Positions 51,802-60,855 of a DNA stretch of 64,000 nucleotides are shown piece after piece. The notes under the pieces were generated by a model that searched no databases, was not told where the DNA came from, and worked only from the letters and a program-made list of their open reading frames with translations. Made by a program: the position numbers and the translations under genes. Where the stretch lies: contig NC_014623.1 in assembly GCF_000165485.1 (NCBI RefSeq), positions 434,001-498,000 on the forward strand, written 5' to 3'. The DNA is from Stigmatella aurantiaca DW4/3-1 (GTDB lineage: Bacteria; Myxococcota; Myxococcia; Myxococcales; Myxococcaceae). Each line of letters begins with the position of its first letter. The stretch's first letter is position 1.

Positions 51802-54210
51802 CTATGAGGGGGCCTCGTTGCCCGGTTCGAGCAACACCGTGAGCACGGGCCGGGCCTGTGCCAGCGGTGACGCGAAGAGAGAAAGCTGCTCGGGGGCGGC
51901 GAACACCGTCGCGAAGTCTTCGGGGGTCATTGCCCGGACGAGCCGGGCCGCGAACGTCTCGCGCAGGAGCCGGGCATAGAACTCGGCGTCGTAGTCCCGG
52001 GGATCCCCCGCGGTGCTGCCTGGGCTGGCCGTCTCTGGATCCGGCAGCAGTCCCGCGCGTCCGCCCACCGCGCGATAGACGCGGACGTGTTCGCCAGGGG
52101 TCCACTGGGTCCGTCCACTGGCCAGCACGGCCTCGTAGGGCAACTCCCTCCGGCGCTCGCGCGTGGCGAGGTACTGCGGGGCATCCTTCGTCAACCGGAC
52201 CCGCGCCGTGACGGCCAGGGTGGGCAGCTCCCGCCGGCGCAACGCCGTCACGGTCTCGACGAAGGCGTCCCGTACCCCGGACAGGTCTCCCGCCAGAAGG
52301 CAGCGCAGCGCCCGGCGCAGGAAGTCCTCGCCAAAGGGCTCTGCCCGGCTGGAGCGGAACGCCACACCGCGCAGGACGAGCGGACCGTCGTAAGGCTGGA
52401 GCGCGTAGTTCTTGGGCTCGTGCGAAAGCATGGCGGCATAGCGCCCGTCGAAGGCGAGCTGAACGCGGGGGGGAAGCAGCGCTGCGACTTCGGAGACCAC
52501 CCGGCGCTCATCGGCCTCGTGCCAGCCCTCCGGGACGGAGAAGTACACCCCGTCCGTGTCGGCCTCCAGGAGCGTAACGCCCCGATGGGCCAATTCGCTG
52601 CACAGCAGCCACAGCACCTCGCGTCCACGGCGCGTCACCTCGTTGGCGGCGTGCACGTCCGAGAAGCGCGTGAGCCCGGCGGCGCCGAGGTAGCCATAGG
52701 CCGAATTGACGAGGAGCTTCATCGCGGCGGAGAGCGCTTCGTGCGTGTGCCGCTCCGCGGAGCCAGGGGCCGCGTCCCGGGCCAGGGCCTTGGCGGCCAA
52801 CCGCTGCTCCACGAGCCGGTCGACCAGCGAGAGCAGCGCGCCGAGCCGATCCCTCTTGGGGCTGATTCGGTACTGGCGCATCAGCGAGGGGTACATGCTC
52901 GCGACGTCGGCCTTCACCACCCGTTTGGCCACACCCGTGGCGAACAGGTGCAGGGCCGCCCCGCTGTGTGGTGTCCCGTCGCCCGCCTCGTGCGCGGGAA
53001 GCGCTGCCCCCGCGCGGAGGTAGGCACGCACGAGCAGGGGATCGATCACGCCGGTTGCGGGCCCCGCGTCCGCGAGGCGCTCATAGCGGCGCGGGGCCAT
53101 GCGGGCGAGGGCGAAGGCCGCGCCGCCGAGCAGGCGGGCGAGTCCAGCGGCCTCCGTCACGTCATCGCGGGCATAGCGCCGCACGCGCTCGGGATCCTGG
53201 AGGAAGACCTGGTGCACGCGGGGGCCTGGGATGAGCTCGCGCTCGGGCCCCGCGAGGCCGAAATGCCGGGCGACGGCCTTGAGCCCATGGCCTGGCAAGT
53301 CCCGGGCCGAGAAGTCGTGCCGCAGCACGGCATCCAGGGTGTCAATCAGCTCGCGGCCGGGCAGGGTGTAGCGCGTGCGGCGCATGGGATCATTGGCGCG
53401 TCCCGCAGTGCCTCGTCCCAGGGCCGCCCCTCGCGAGGAGGGACGCTGCCGCAGTCCCGGTGCCCCATCGCGTCCCAGCACCAGGGGGACGCCGAGCCGC
53501 TTGGCCCGGTGGGCGAGGAACGGCAGGTCAAAGCCGTGCAGGTTGTGGTTTTCGATCACATCGGGATCGCAGGCGCGGATGCGGGCGGCCAGACGCTGGA
53601 GGAGCTCGGCCTCGGCCGCATCACTGTCTCCATGGGCTTCGAGGGTCTCGGGCTGGCCCTCGGGGGTTCGCAGGGCCACGAGGAAGATCCGATCGTGGTC
53701 CGGCTCCAGTCCGGTGGTCTCGAGGTCGAACTGCAAGCGGTGCAGCGCGTCGAAGCCGAGTCCGCGGAAGTACGTGCGCCCCGAGGCGGTGAGGTACTGC
53801 TCCTCCGGTGGCAGCGAGAGCACGGTGTCCTCGGGCAGCTCTCGCACATGCCCCAAGGCGCGGCCGAGGCGGCGCGAGGCGCCCTGGAGCACGGCCGAGG
53901 TCAGCACCCGGCCATCCTCTGAACGCACCAGGTAACGCAGCGCTCCTGGACCCTCCAGCTCTTGATAGGTGATCCGGTGGGGCGCGGGCCCCTCTGCTTC
54001 CGGACGCAGCCTGGGACCCAGGTGGGCCAGGTCCTCCAAGGAGGAGAGCAGCAGCCAGGGACGGAAGCGCCCCTCGTCGCGCACCAACTCGCCCGTGGTG
54101 GGCAGCCTCCGCCAGACGGTGACCCGGCCGTCGGGCTCCGCCCACACCGAGACAATGCCGGGGGTCGGGTCCCAGCCCCAGAGCCACTCATCCTCGGGGG
54201 TATGGGTCAT
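51802..54210 (-). CDS. polB: Family B DNA polymerase (Pol II-type) with proofreading exonuclease
   Basis: An 802-residue DNA polymerase. Exo I is FDLETTGL (Asp162, Glu164), Exo II is VIENHNLHGFDLPFL (about 219-232), and Exo III is RYARDDVTEA (345-354). Polymerase motif A is KADVASMYPSLM (433-444), motif B is KLLVNSAYGYLG (498-509), and motif C is EADTDGVYF (549-557). All acidic catalytic residues are present. A C-terminal EQLSLF (about 774-779) matches the beta-clamp binding motif. It is probably a DNA repair or damage-bypass polymerase like Pol II. It is a single gene, convergent with the hybrid kinase, 22 bases apart. Confidence 0.93.
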   Translation of the reverse strand: MTHTPEDEWLWGWDPTPGIVSVWAEPDGRVTVWRRLPTTGELVRDEGRFRPWLLLSSLEDLAHLGPRLRPEAEGPAPHRITYQELEGPGALRYLVRSEDGRVLTSAVLQGASRRLGRALGHVRELPEDTVLSLPPEEQYLTASGRTYFRGLGFDALHRLQFDLETTGLEPDHDRIFLVALRTPEGQPETLEAHGDSDAAEAELLQRLAARIRACDPDVIENHNLHGFDLPFLAHRAKRLGVPLVLGRDGAPGLRQRPSSRGAALGRGTAGRANDPMRRTRYTLPGRELIDTLDAVLRHDFSARDLPGHGLKAVARHFGLAGPERELIPGPRVHQVFLQDPERVRRYARDDVTEAAGLARLLGGAAFALARMAPRRYERLADAGPATGVIDPLLVRAYLRAGAALPAHEAGDGTPHSGAALHLFATGVAKRVVKADVASMYPSLMRQYRISPKRDRLGALLSLVDRLVEQRLAAKALARDAAPGSAERHTHEALSAAMKLLVNSAYGYLGAAGLTRFSDVHAANEVTRRGREVLWLLCSELAHRGVTLLEADTDGVYFSVPEGWHEADERRVVSEVAALLPPRVQLAFDGRYAAMLSHEPKNYALQPYDGPLVLRGVAFRSSRAEPFGEDFLRRALRCLLAGDLSGVRDAFVETVTALRRRELPTLAVTARVRLTKDAPQYLATRERRRELPYEAVLASGRTQWTPGEHVRVYRAVGGRAGLLPDPETASPGSTAGDPRDYDAEFYARLLRETFAARLVRAMTPEDFATVFAAPEQLSLFASPLAQARPVLTVLLEPGNEAPS

Positions 54211-54354
54211 CAGAGGAGGCTTCCGCAGGCAGGCTCCGGACTGAATAGTCAGGAGCTCCGCATGCTCGCAATCGCCCGTTCGGATTCATGGGCAACCCCG
54301 TGTGCACTTCTCCGACACGTACGGTTCTGTAGGTTTTTGAATGTACATGTAGCT

Positions 54355-54371
54355 GAAAACACACGGTTTTC
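54355..54371. promoter_or_regulatory. Short palindrome upstream of the cell-wall hydrolase gene
   Basis: GAAAAC-ACACG-GTTTTC lies in an unusually AT-rich stretch (54320-54400), about 100 bases before the gene at 54471. It could be an operator or part of the promoter region. No -24/-12 element or CTGGTGAC dyad is present here. Confidence 0.35.
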
Positions 54372-54470
54372 GGGCTCTGAAACCTCTTAAACGGAGAAAA
54401 AGGGGCCTCTGGGGCGCCCGCCGGACGTGATCCACCGGGTGGGAGCAACCTGCGGACGGCTCAAGCGACA

Positions 54471-56231
54471 ATGAAAGGGAGATTCACCTTTCCTTTTCGA
54501 GAGAGCTCTTCCTTGACGACGACCACTTCCGCAAGGCCGAACACCTACGCTGTCCGCAGCGGCGACACCATCAACAAGCTGGCGGAGCGTTTTGGGACCA
54601 CCCCCTCCGCCCTGGCCGCGAAGAACAACCTCTCCGATCCCAACAAGATCAAGGTTGGCCAGAAGCTCGTCCTTCCGGACGGCTTCGATGCGGCTCCCGC
54701 GGCCCAGCCCTCCCGCGCGGCTACCACCGCTACCACCGCGGGCGCCGGTGGGCCTGTCCGTGACAGCAACGGCCGTGAGTTCCCCACCTCGCGCGATGGC
54801 ACGCCGCTCTTCAAGCAGGGTGACGCCGAGTGGGGCAAGCGCACCCTGGGCACCAGCTCGAGCATCGGCGCCGCCGGCTGCGCCATGACGGCCACCGCCA
54901 TGGCGGTCAGCAAGATCAGCGGCAAGACGATCAACCCCGGCCAGATGGACGCGTGGCTGGACAAGAACGGCGGCTACTCCGGCAACGGCCTGAACTGGGA
55001 CAAGGCGGCCCAGATGGGTGGCCTGCACGCCAGCAGCCCCGCCTGGAGCCTGGACACCATCAACAAGCAGGTGGACGCGGGCCGCCCGGTCGTGGTGGGC
55101 GTGGACTACAAGGCCGGCAGCAACGGCGGCGCCAACGGCACCGACCACTGGATCACCATCACCGGCCGTGGCCAGGAGGGCGGCAAGCCCGTCTACTACG
55201 CGAACGATCCGGCCACCGGCAAGCAGATCACCCTGAGCCAGGACGGCAACACCCTGAAGGGTGGCCCCCAGGGCTACAAGACGACGGGCCAGCTGCGGAC
55301 GTTCTCGGGTGGCAACCCCCCGCGTCCGGGCACGTCGACGCAGCCTGCTCCGGGCGGGTCGACGCAGCCCGCCCCGGGCACGGGCGGCACCACGGCGCCG
55401 GCTCCGGCCGCTCCCGCGGGTGGCAAGGAGTCGCTGAAGGGCACGACGCTGCCGAACCAGCAGCTGAAGCGCGGCTCGAAGGGCGAAGGGGTGGAGAAGC
55501 TGCAGGACGCGCTGGTGAAGCTCGGCTACATGACCAAGGCGCAGGTGGCCACGGGCCCGGGCACCTTCGGTCCGAAGACCGAGGCGGCGCTCAAGAAGTT
55601 CCAGAAGGACCACGGCGTGGACGCCATCGGCGAGTACGGCCCGAAGACGCGCGCCGCGTTCGAGAAGCTCGGCGCGAAGATCGGTGGCGCCGCGAGCGGC
55701 ACGCCGAGCACCGGTACGCCGAGCACGGGCACGCCCAGCACCGGCGGCGTGACGGGCCCGCTGCCGAAGACGGGCAACGCCTTCATGGACGCCATGGCGG
55801 CCGATGCCATCAAGAGCCAGCGTGAGACGGGCGTGCCCGCCTCGGTGACGCTGGCCCAGGCCGCGCTGGAGAGCGGCTGGGGCAAGTCCGGCCTGTCGAC
55901 GAAGGGCAACAACTTCTTCGGCATCAAGGGCGAGGGCCCCGCGGGCCACGTCACCATGCCGACGAAGGAGTTCCTCAACGGCAAGTGGGTGACGGTGGAC
56001 GCTGCCTTCCGCAAGTACAACTCGCCTTCCGAGTCCTTCGCGGACCACGGCAACTTCCTGCGGAAGAACAAGCGGTACGCCGAGGCGTTCAACCACACGG
56101 ACAACGCCGCGCGCTTCGCCCAGGAAATCCACAAGGCGGGCTACGCCACGGACCCTGAGTACTCCAACAAGCTCATCGCGATGATCAACAAGTACGGCCT
56201 GGAGCGCTTCGACGCGATCGGCCGTCAGTAA
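54471..56231 (+). CDS. Leaderless multidomain peptidoglycan hydrolase (LysM, C39-like peptidase, PG-binding, glucosaminidase)
   Basis: A 586-residue protein without a signal peptide. A LysM (TYAVRSGDTINKLAERFGTT, to VGQKLVLPDG) is followed by a C39-type cysteine peptidase: Cys in IGAAGCAMTATAMAV, His in GTDHWITITG and Asp in YYANDPATG. After a Pro/Thr linker comes a peptidoglycan-binding domain with LKRGSKGEGVEKLQDALVKL. A repeat of GTPST units leads to a LYZ2/FlgJ-type glucosaminidase with the catalytic Glu in ALESGWGKSGL and a GNNFFGIKGEG motif. It would cut both glycan and peptide parts of cell walls. TTG 54513, preceded by GAGAGAG, is an alternative start. A terminator follows. Confidence 0.88.
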   Translation: MKGRFTFPFRESSSLTTTTSARPNTYAVRSGDTINKLAERFGTTPSALAAKNNLSDPNKIKVGQKLVLPDGFDAAPAAQPSRAATTATTAGAGGPVRDSNGREFPTSRDGTPLFKQGDAEWGKRTLGTSSSIGAAGCAMTATAMAVSKISGKTINPGQMDAWLDKNGGYSGNGLNWDKAAQMGGLHASSPAWSLDTINKQVDAGRPVVVGVDYKAGSNGGANGTDHWITITGRGQEGGKPVYYANDPATGKQITLSQDGNTLKGGPQGYKTTGQLRTFSGGNPPRPGTSTQPAPGGSTQPAPGTGGTTAPAPAAPAGGKESLKGTTLPNQQLKRGSKGEGVEKLQDALVKLGYMTKAQVATGPGTFGPKTEAALKKFQKDHGVDAIGEYGPKTRAAFEKLGAKIGGAASGTPSTGTPSTGTPSTGGVTGPLPKTGNAFMDAMAADAIKSQRETGVPASVTLAQAALESGWGKSGLSTKGNNFFGIKGEGPAGHVTMPTKEFLNGKWVTVDAAFRKYNSPSESFADHGNFLRKNKRYAEAFNHTDNAARFAQEIHKAGYATDPEYSNKLIAMINKYGLERFDAIGRQ

Positions 56232-56256
56232 GCCGCTGACTCGCTTCTGAAGGACG

Positions 56257-56293
56257 AGGACCGCGTGCCCCGGCAAAAGGGGGCCGCGGTCCT
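56257..56293 (+). terminator. Intrinsic terminator after the hydrolase gene
   Basis: AGGACCGCG (56257-56265) pairs with CGCGGTCCT (56285-56293), extended inside by GCCCC/GGGGC, followed by TGCCGTTT. It lies 26 bases after the stop. Confidence 0.8.
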
Positions 56294-56409
56294 TGCCGTT
56301 TGAGGGGTCCTGGCGCTGCCTTGCCTGGCCGGAAAGGAGGGGGACCAGCGTAGAGGGAGGCATGGGGGAGGCCACGTGTGCACCGTTGGATCGTCAAAGG
56401 AGCGTGACG

Positions 56410-56829
56410 ATGGAGCGAGCACAGCGGTTCGTGGACGCGCTGACGAAGCTGGAAGAGAGCGGGGAGCTGGAGACGCTGGTCGCGCTCTTCGCCGAGGACG
56501 CGCAGGTGAGCAACGCGGCCTCCTCGCACCGGTTCCTGGGCCCCGAGGGCGCGCGCCAGTTCTGGCGTCACTACAAGGGCACGTTGAAGCAGGTGAAGTC
56601 GACCTTCCGGAACATGATTGAGTCCGGAGACCGGGTGGCGCTGGAGTGGGAGTCGAAGGGCACCGCGCACAACGGCAGGGCGGTGAACTACGAGGGCGTC
56701 TCCATCATCGAGTGGGATGGAGACCGCATCAGCCGCTTCTACGCCTACTTTGATCCAGAGCTGCTGGGGCGAGAGATGACGGACGGGGTGGCGCCGCGCT
56801 CGGAGCCTCCCGCGACGACCCCCGCGTAG
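56410..56829 (+). CDS. SnoaL-like (NTF2-fold) protein
   Basis: A 139-residue small cone-fold protein: RFVDALTKLEESGELETLVA, then LFAEDAQVSNAASSHRFLG, ARQFWRHYKGTLKQVKSTF and IIEWDGDRISRFYAYFDPEL. Function in this group is variable (ligand binding, isomerisation, dehydration). The ATG at 56410 is set by AAGGAG. It is a single gene, convergent with the next gene. Confidence 0.8.
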   Translation: MERAQRFVDALTKLEESGELETLVALFAEDAQVSNAASSHRFLGPEGARQFWRHYKGTLKQVKSTFRNMIESGDRVALEWESKGTAHNGRAVNYEGVSIIEWDGDRISRFYAYFDPELLGREMTDGVAPRSEPPATTPA

Positions 56830-56830
56830 C

Positions 56831-57481
56831 TCAGGCGGCGCGGACCTCTTCGAGGGTGCGGCACAGCTCATCGATGGTATCGGTGAGCTCGCGCGCCCGG
56901 GTGGCGGCGTGGGCGGTGGCGCCCTCGTAGCGCAGCAAGGTGAGGCGGGTGGCCAGCTCTCCCGAGCGAGCCAGGGCGCGCTCGAGGTCCGCCCGGGCCT
57001 GGGTGCGGAGTGCCTCCAGGCGAGAGAGGTGGGCGAGCCGCTCACGGAGGATGTCGGCCACGGGCTTGGAGTCGGCGTGAGCCTCCAGGGCGGCCAGCTC
57101 CCGGACCAGCGCATTCACATCATGGGCAGGCAGGGACAGCACGGTCTCCAACTCGGCGAGGCGCTGGGCGGCGGCACGCAGCGTGGTGCCCAGCACGCGG
57201 ACCCGGTGGGTCTCCAGGGACAGGGGGTCTCCCAGCTCACGGCCGAGCCGCTGGAGCGCGTCGTGGAGGGTGGTCTCGGCGGTCTCGATGCGGGCGCCCT
57301 CGGTGCTGGGGGATGTGGATGCAGCGCCGGGAAGCAGCACGGGCAGGAAGAGGGGCCAGAGGCAAGCGTGGAGGCCCAGGCGGGCGAAGCGAAGGGGGCC
57401 TTGGCGCCCGGTGCGCCCAAGCAGTGTGGCCACCGCGATGCCCGCGAGGCCGTAGGCCACCAGGGTGACCAGGGCGACCAT
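56831..57481 (-). CDS. Membrane protein with long helical (coiled-coil) domain
   Basis: A 216-residue protein. Two N-terminal membrane segments (VTLVAYGLAGIAVATLLG and LHACLWPLFLPVLLPG) precede a long helical region of about 150 residues with heptad-like Leu/Ala spacing (LETHRVRVLGTTLRAAAQRL, and later RARELTDTIDELCRTLEEVR). No family is recognised. Its start touches the stop of the next gene upstream, so it is the last gene of a three-gene operon of membrane proteins. Confidence 0.7.
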   Translation of the reverse strand: MVALVTLVAYGLAGIAVATLLGRTGRQGPLRFARLGLHACLWPLFLPVLLPGAASTSPSTEGARIETAETTLHDALQRLGRELGDPLSLETHRVRVLGTTLRAAAQRLAELETVLSLPAHDVNALVRELAALEAHADSKPVADILRERLAHLSRLEALRTQARADLERALARSGELATRLTLLRYEGATAHAATRARELTDTIDELCRTLEEVRAA

Positions 57482-58275
57482 TACAAGGACTCCTCGGACT
57501 GGAAGGTCTCGGTCTCATCGTTCGAAGAGGAAGGGGGACGGCCATCCAGGGAGTCGAGGTTGGAGCGCAGGAGGGTGGTGGCGGCATCGAAGGCGCTGCT
57601 CTCCAGGGGGCGGAAGGCGGCGGTGGGGCTGCCGGGAGTGCCCACGAAGGGGCGGACCACCCAGGCCATCTGCATGCCCACCATGCCGTAGAGGGCGGTC
57701 CACGCGAGCAGGTGGAGGACGGTGCGGCCCTGGAGGCGCAGGGCCCCCACGAGCACCGCGATGCCGCGCAAGGCCGCGAGCCCGAGGAACACGAGGCTGC
57801 CGAGCATGACGTGGAAGTAGCCGGTGGGCGGGTGGTTCACGATGTTGGCGAAGACGAGCCAGACAGGGCACAGGCCCAGGAGCGTGAGGCCCGTGGTCCC
57901 AAGGGCCACGAGGGCCTCGCACACGGCCTGGAGGGCGGTGAGGCGTGCCCCGAGCAGCCGGCCATAGACGTGGAGGGCGGGGAGACACACGGCGAGGCTG
58001 CCGAGCCCCACGAGCATGAGCTTGGGGGCGGCGGCGAGGCCAGCGAGGGGCGAGCGGGTGAAGCCCAGCAGGAAGCCGAAAGCGCCGAAACCGGCGAGGG
58101 CGCACAGGGCGAGGCGCAGGGGAAGCTCACGCAGCTCGGCGCCACCGGCTTGAACCTGGGCGAGCACGGCGGAGGGGTTGCGCAGCAGCAACTCGGCGGT
58201 GCGCAGCATGCCGGAAGGAGCGAGGGCGATGCTGCTGGAGGGCACGAAGGGCAGGGGCTCGGAAGAGGTGGACAT
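57481..58275 (-). CDS. Multi-spanning membrane protein of unknown function
   Basis: A 264-residue protein with six predicted helices (such as LALCALAGFGAFGFLLGF, LMLVGLGSLAVCLPALHVYG, LGTTGLTLLGLCPVWLVFAN and FLGLAALRGIAVLVGAL). The N-terminal 60 residues and the last 45 are hydrophilic. Together with the protein upstream it resembles the Yip1/actin-binding-like membrane protein group only in a general way (LPALHVYG against LPALYILW). It is the middle gene of the operon. Confidence 0.7.
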   Translation of the reverse strand: MSTSSEPLPFVPSSSIALAPSGMLRTAELLLRNPSAVLAQVQAGGAELRELPLRLALCALAGFGAFGFLLGFTRSPLAGLAAAPKLMLVGLGSLAVCLPALHVYGRLLGARLTALQAVCEALVALGTTGLTLLGLCPVWLVFANIVNHPPTGYFHVMLGSLVFLGLAALRGIAVLVGALRLQGRTVLHLLAWTALYGMVGMQMAWVVRPFVGTPGSPTAAFRPLESSAFDAATTLLRSNLDSLDGRPPSSSNDETETFQSEESL

Positions 58276-58283
58276 GGTGGGCC

Positions 58284-58829
58284 TCAGGACAGGGAGAGCC
58301 CGGCGCCGTGGGCACACTGGGCAAAGGTGATGGTGTGAAGGCAGAAGAAGGCGAGGCGCGGGAAGCCGGAGAGCGAAGCGCCTTGGTGTTGGAGCGCCTG
58401 GACGAAGGCGTGCACGCTGCTGAAGAGGGCGAGGGAGGTGAAGAGGAACGCCAACACCGAGCTGATCTGGGACCCGGGGGCGGTGGCGGCGAAGAACCAG
58501 AGGATGGGGGTGGTGGAGGCGAGGCACAGCCCCAGGGTGTGGAAGGCGTCGCGGGCCGCGAGGACACAGTGGCTGGCGCCCACGTTGGGGTGGCGCGTGG
58601 CCCAGAGGATGTAGAGGGCCGGCAGACACAGCGCCCAGGACAGCACGCTGACGGCGGGAAGCGCGAAGGCCCACGAGAGGTGGGTGACGCTCAAGCCCTC
58701 ATGGCTGACGGCGGTGCGCAGGGCGAAGCCGAAGAGGGCGCTTCCTCCCAGGCCCACGGCGAGAGGCCGCATCGAGGGCAAGGTAAGCGGGGGCGCCCCG
58801 CCGAGCGTGGCGAGTGAGAATGACGGCAT
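58284..58829 (-). CDS. Multi-spanning membrane protein, probable paralogue of its neighbour
   Basis: A 181-residue protein with about five helices, including LSWAFALPAVSVLSWALCLP, ALYILWATRHPNVGA and SVLAFLFTSLALFSSVHAFV. The segment CLPALYILWATRH mirrors CLPALHVYGRLLG in the next gene, suggesting a shared fold. First gene of the operon; it lies 8 bases upstream of the second. No function is known. Confidence 0.7.
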   Translation of the reverse strand: MPSFSLATLGGAPPLTLPSMRPLAVGLGGSALFGFALRTAVSHEGLSVTHLSWAFALPAVSVLSWALCLPALYILWATRHPNVGASHCVLAARDAFHTLGLCLASTTPILWFFAATAPGSQISSVLAFLFTSLALFSSVHAFVQALQHQGASLSGFPRLAFFCLHTITFAQCAHGAGLSLS

Positions 58830-59149
58830 GCGGGCTCCGAAGAAAGAGGACGGGAGCGCCGTTGTGCACCTTCGGGGCCAGAGCGCGCTTCAGAGGGGAA
58901 CGATCGAGCGCCGTGGCCAGGGAGCCATACTTCTGCGTCCGCCCGCCCGCACCCCTGGGGGCTCAGTGGTGGAAAGCATGGTGTCGGCATCGATGTACCG
59001 CATGATGCCTGGTGAGCGAGGCTTTCTCAGGAACTGAGCAAGACATCTCGGCCTCGTTCGACAGCAGAGGTCTAGGTGAGACAAATGCCCTGAAATGGAT
59101 AGAGGGGTTGATGCTGGCGCGAAGCGCCTCTGCGTGAATGCCCAGGCCC
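58830..59149. other. Intergenic stretch with one hairpin
   Basis: About 320 bases without a gene. A short GGCGC-GAA-GCGCC hairpin near 59114-59127 may end transcription of the minus-strand pair at 59150-59969. The upper part should contain the promoter of the membrane-protein operon. Confidence 0.45.
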
Positions 59150-59542
59150 TCAAGAGTCTGAGGACTCAATCGACTCCTGAAGATCTTCTGCGGAAGGGTA
59201 TGGGATGAGGTGGAGCTTTCCCATGGCGTCCTTCCAGACTTCGTAGAGCTTTCCGCTGATCTTGACCTGTGTGCCAGACGTGGGTCGAGACTCAGTCAAC
59301 CACCCGGTGGCCTCTGCCATCCCAACGAAGTCTTGTGCAGCTCGTCCTGCGCGGTTGGCTGGCTCCGTCACATCGCGGAGGTACTCCTGGAACACTGGAA
59401 GTTGCTCGGTCGAGGAAAGGAAGTGGAGCGCATACGCGGCGATTTTGAGGGCCGCTTGGGAATCAGAGGATGCTTGTTCCGCCACGCCCTCGATGGCACG
59501 GCAGGTTGCCTCGAAGTCAAAATCATCAAGCTGCTTCGTCAC
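59150..59542 (-). CDS. Small soluble protein, paralogue of 6628-7005 (possible immunity)
   Basis: A 130-residue acidic, helical protein: TKQLDDFDFEATCRAIEGVA, then ALKIAAYALHFLSSTEQLPV, FQEYLRDVTEPANRAG and VKISGKLYEVWKDAMGKLHL. Helix positions and the FDF/FDI start align with the protein at 6628. The GTG start at 59542 is set by AGGAG seven bases before it. It lies 11 bases downstream of a broken lipoprotein of the same family as at 6318. Recurrence of the pair supports a functional unit such as toxin and immunity; the activity is unknown. Confidence 0.65.
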   Translation of the reverse strand: MTKQLDDFDFEATCRAIEGVAEQASSDSQAALKIAAYALHFLSSTEQLPVFQEYLRDVTEPANRAGRAAQDFVGMAEATGWLTESRPTSGTQVKISGKLYEVWKDAMGKLHLIPYPSAEDLQESIESSDS

Positions 59543-59553
59543 GGTCAGGCTCC

Positions 59554-59969
59554 TTACAACGCAGCGAGTGGCACCAGGACAATTGCGCCCGTCCCGCCAC
59601 TGAGGGCGACAAAGGCCACGCCAGCTATCAACACGATGGTGCCGCCGACGAGGAGTTCTTCTTGATGGCGTCCGACCCATGCCCTCGCCGTTGCGGTGTC
59701 CGGAAAGGTGAGTGGCTGAGCCTCCAGATCCTTGAGGCAGTCCATGTACTCTTCTGGGTGCAGTACTTGTCATGGCCTTTGTCCCCGCGCGTAATGGGAT
59801 AGGGCGGTGTCGTGTTCCAGCATCGCTTGAAGCAATCCAGGTGCTCTTGGTGGCAGTCACGACTTGCTTCGTTCTGCACATGCCGGGAACTGCCACAGGC
59901 AGTCAGGAAGCTGAGAAAGGTCACCGCGCCAAGAGAGCGGATGCTCGAAGCCCAAGCTTTGATGTCCAT
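59554..59969 (-). pseudogene. Lipoprotein gene with one frameshift, paralogue of 6318-6614
   Basis: From the ATG at 59969: leader LGAVTFLSFLTAC (lipobox), then RDCHQEHLDCFKRCWNTTPP and HDKYCTQK. Near 59748-59756 the frame shifts; the continuation in the other frame is YMDCLKDLEAQPLTFPDTAT, then ARAWVGRHQEELLVGGTIVL and IAGVAFVALSGGTGAIVLVP. One missing base restores a lipoprotein of about 138 residues with paired CxxxC-type cysteines and a hydrophobic C-terminal segment that could insert in a membrane. This is the better preserved of the two copies. It resembles SitA-type polymorphic toxin lipoproteins in layout; the name is inferred. Confidence 0.6.
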
Positions 59970-60030
59970 GCGTTGCCCCGATGTCAGGTGTCCGCGTGTA
60001 TCCTCGCGCGCTCAGGAGGAGCAGACGAGG

Positions 60031-60855
60031 ATGGAAATCCCAAGGCAGGTGGCCACGGCGCTCACCATCGCGGGCTCGGACAGTGGTGGTGGCGCGGGCA
60101 TCCAGGCCGATTTGAGCACCTTCGCGTTCCACTGCGTTCATGGCACCAGCGCGCTGACCGCCGTCACCTCTCAGAACACCCAGGGCGTGACCCGCGTGGA
60201 CGTGATTCCCGCGCCGGCCGTCGCCGCTCAGATCGAAGCCGTGGCCACCGACATCGGCGTGGGGGCGCTCAAGACGGGCATGCTCGTCAATCAGCAGATC
60301 ATCATCACCGTGGCCCACCAGGTGCGCGTCCTGAAACTCGGCCCGCTCGTGGTGGATCCCGTCATGGTCTCCCGCGCCGGCTCCCAGCTCATCGATGACC
60401 ACGCCATCGGCTCCCTGCGGGAACTGCTGTTGCCCCTGGCCACCGTCGTCACCCCCAACCGCCACGAGGCGCAGCTCCTCGCGGGCCTGGCCATCCACAC
60501 CCTCGAGGACATGCGCGAGGCCGCGCGCCGCATCCACCGGCTCGGGCCGAAGGCGGTCCTCGTCAAAGGCGGGGGCATGCCGGGCGCCCTGTGTGGCACC
60601 GACATCTGGTTCGATGGGACGCACTTCGAGACACTGAACCTGGGCATCGTGGAGACGCCCAACACCCACGGCACCGGCTGCACCCTGTCCGCGGCCCTCG
60701 CGGCTCACCTGGCCCTCGGACGCCCCGCCCTGGACGCCACCCGACGCGCCAAGGCGTATGTCACCGCTGCGCTGCGTCACCCCCTGGCGGTGGGTCGAGG
60801 CAATGGCCCCTTCAGCCACTTCTTCGCGCTCGATCGGGGCGAGAACACTGGGTAA
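60031..60855 (+). CDS. thiD: Hydroxymethylpyrimidine (phosphate) kinase
   Basis: A 274-residue ribokinase-fold enzyme of thiamine biosynthesis and salvage, phosphorylating HMP and HMP-P in the cytoplasm. Signatures: ALTIAGSDSGGGAGIQADLS at the N-terminus, then GTSALTAVTSQNTQGV, LVVDPVMVSRAGSQLIDDHA, VVTPNRHEAQLLAG and the catalytic ETPNTHGTGCTLSAALAAHL with the anion-hole GTGC. Length and order are those of ThiD. The ATG at 60031 follows AGGAGGAG. It is a single gene, divergent from the broken lipoprotein gene with 61 bases between. Confidence 0.95.
   Translation: MEIPRQVATALTIAGSDSGGGAGIQADLSTFAFHCVHGTSALTAVTSQNTQGVTRVDVIPAPAVAAQIEAVATDIGVGALKTGMLVNQQIIITVAHQVRVLKLGPLVVDPVMVSRAGSQLIDDHAIGSLRELLLPLATVVTPNRHEAQLLAGLAIHTLEDMREAARRIHRLGPKAVLVKGGGMPGALCGTDIWFDGTHFETLNLGIVETPNTHGTGCTLSAALAAHLALGRPALDATRRAKAYVTAALRHPLAVGRGNGPFSHFFALDRGENTG

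Noticed and set aside
54240-54470. Third copy of the sigma54 module before the large hydrolase gene
   Set aside because: No GG-N10-GC element of the right type and no CTGGTGAC dyad occur there, despite the related theme of the gene product.
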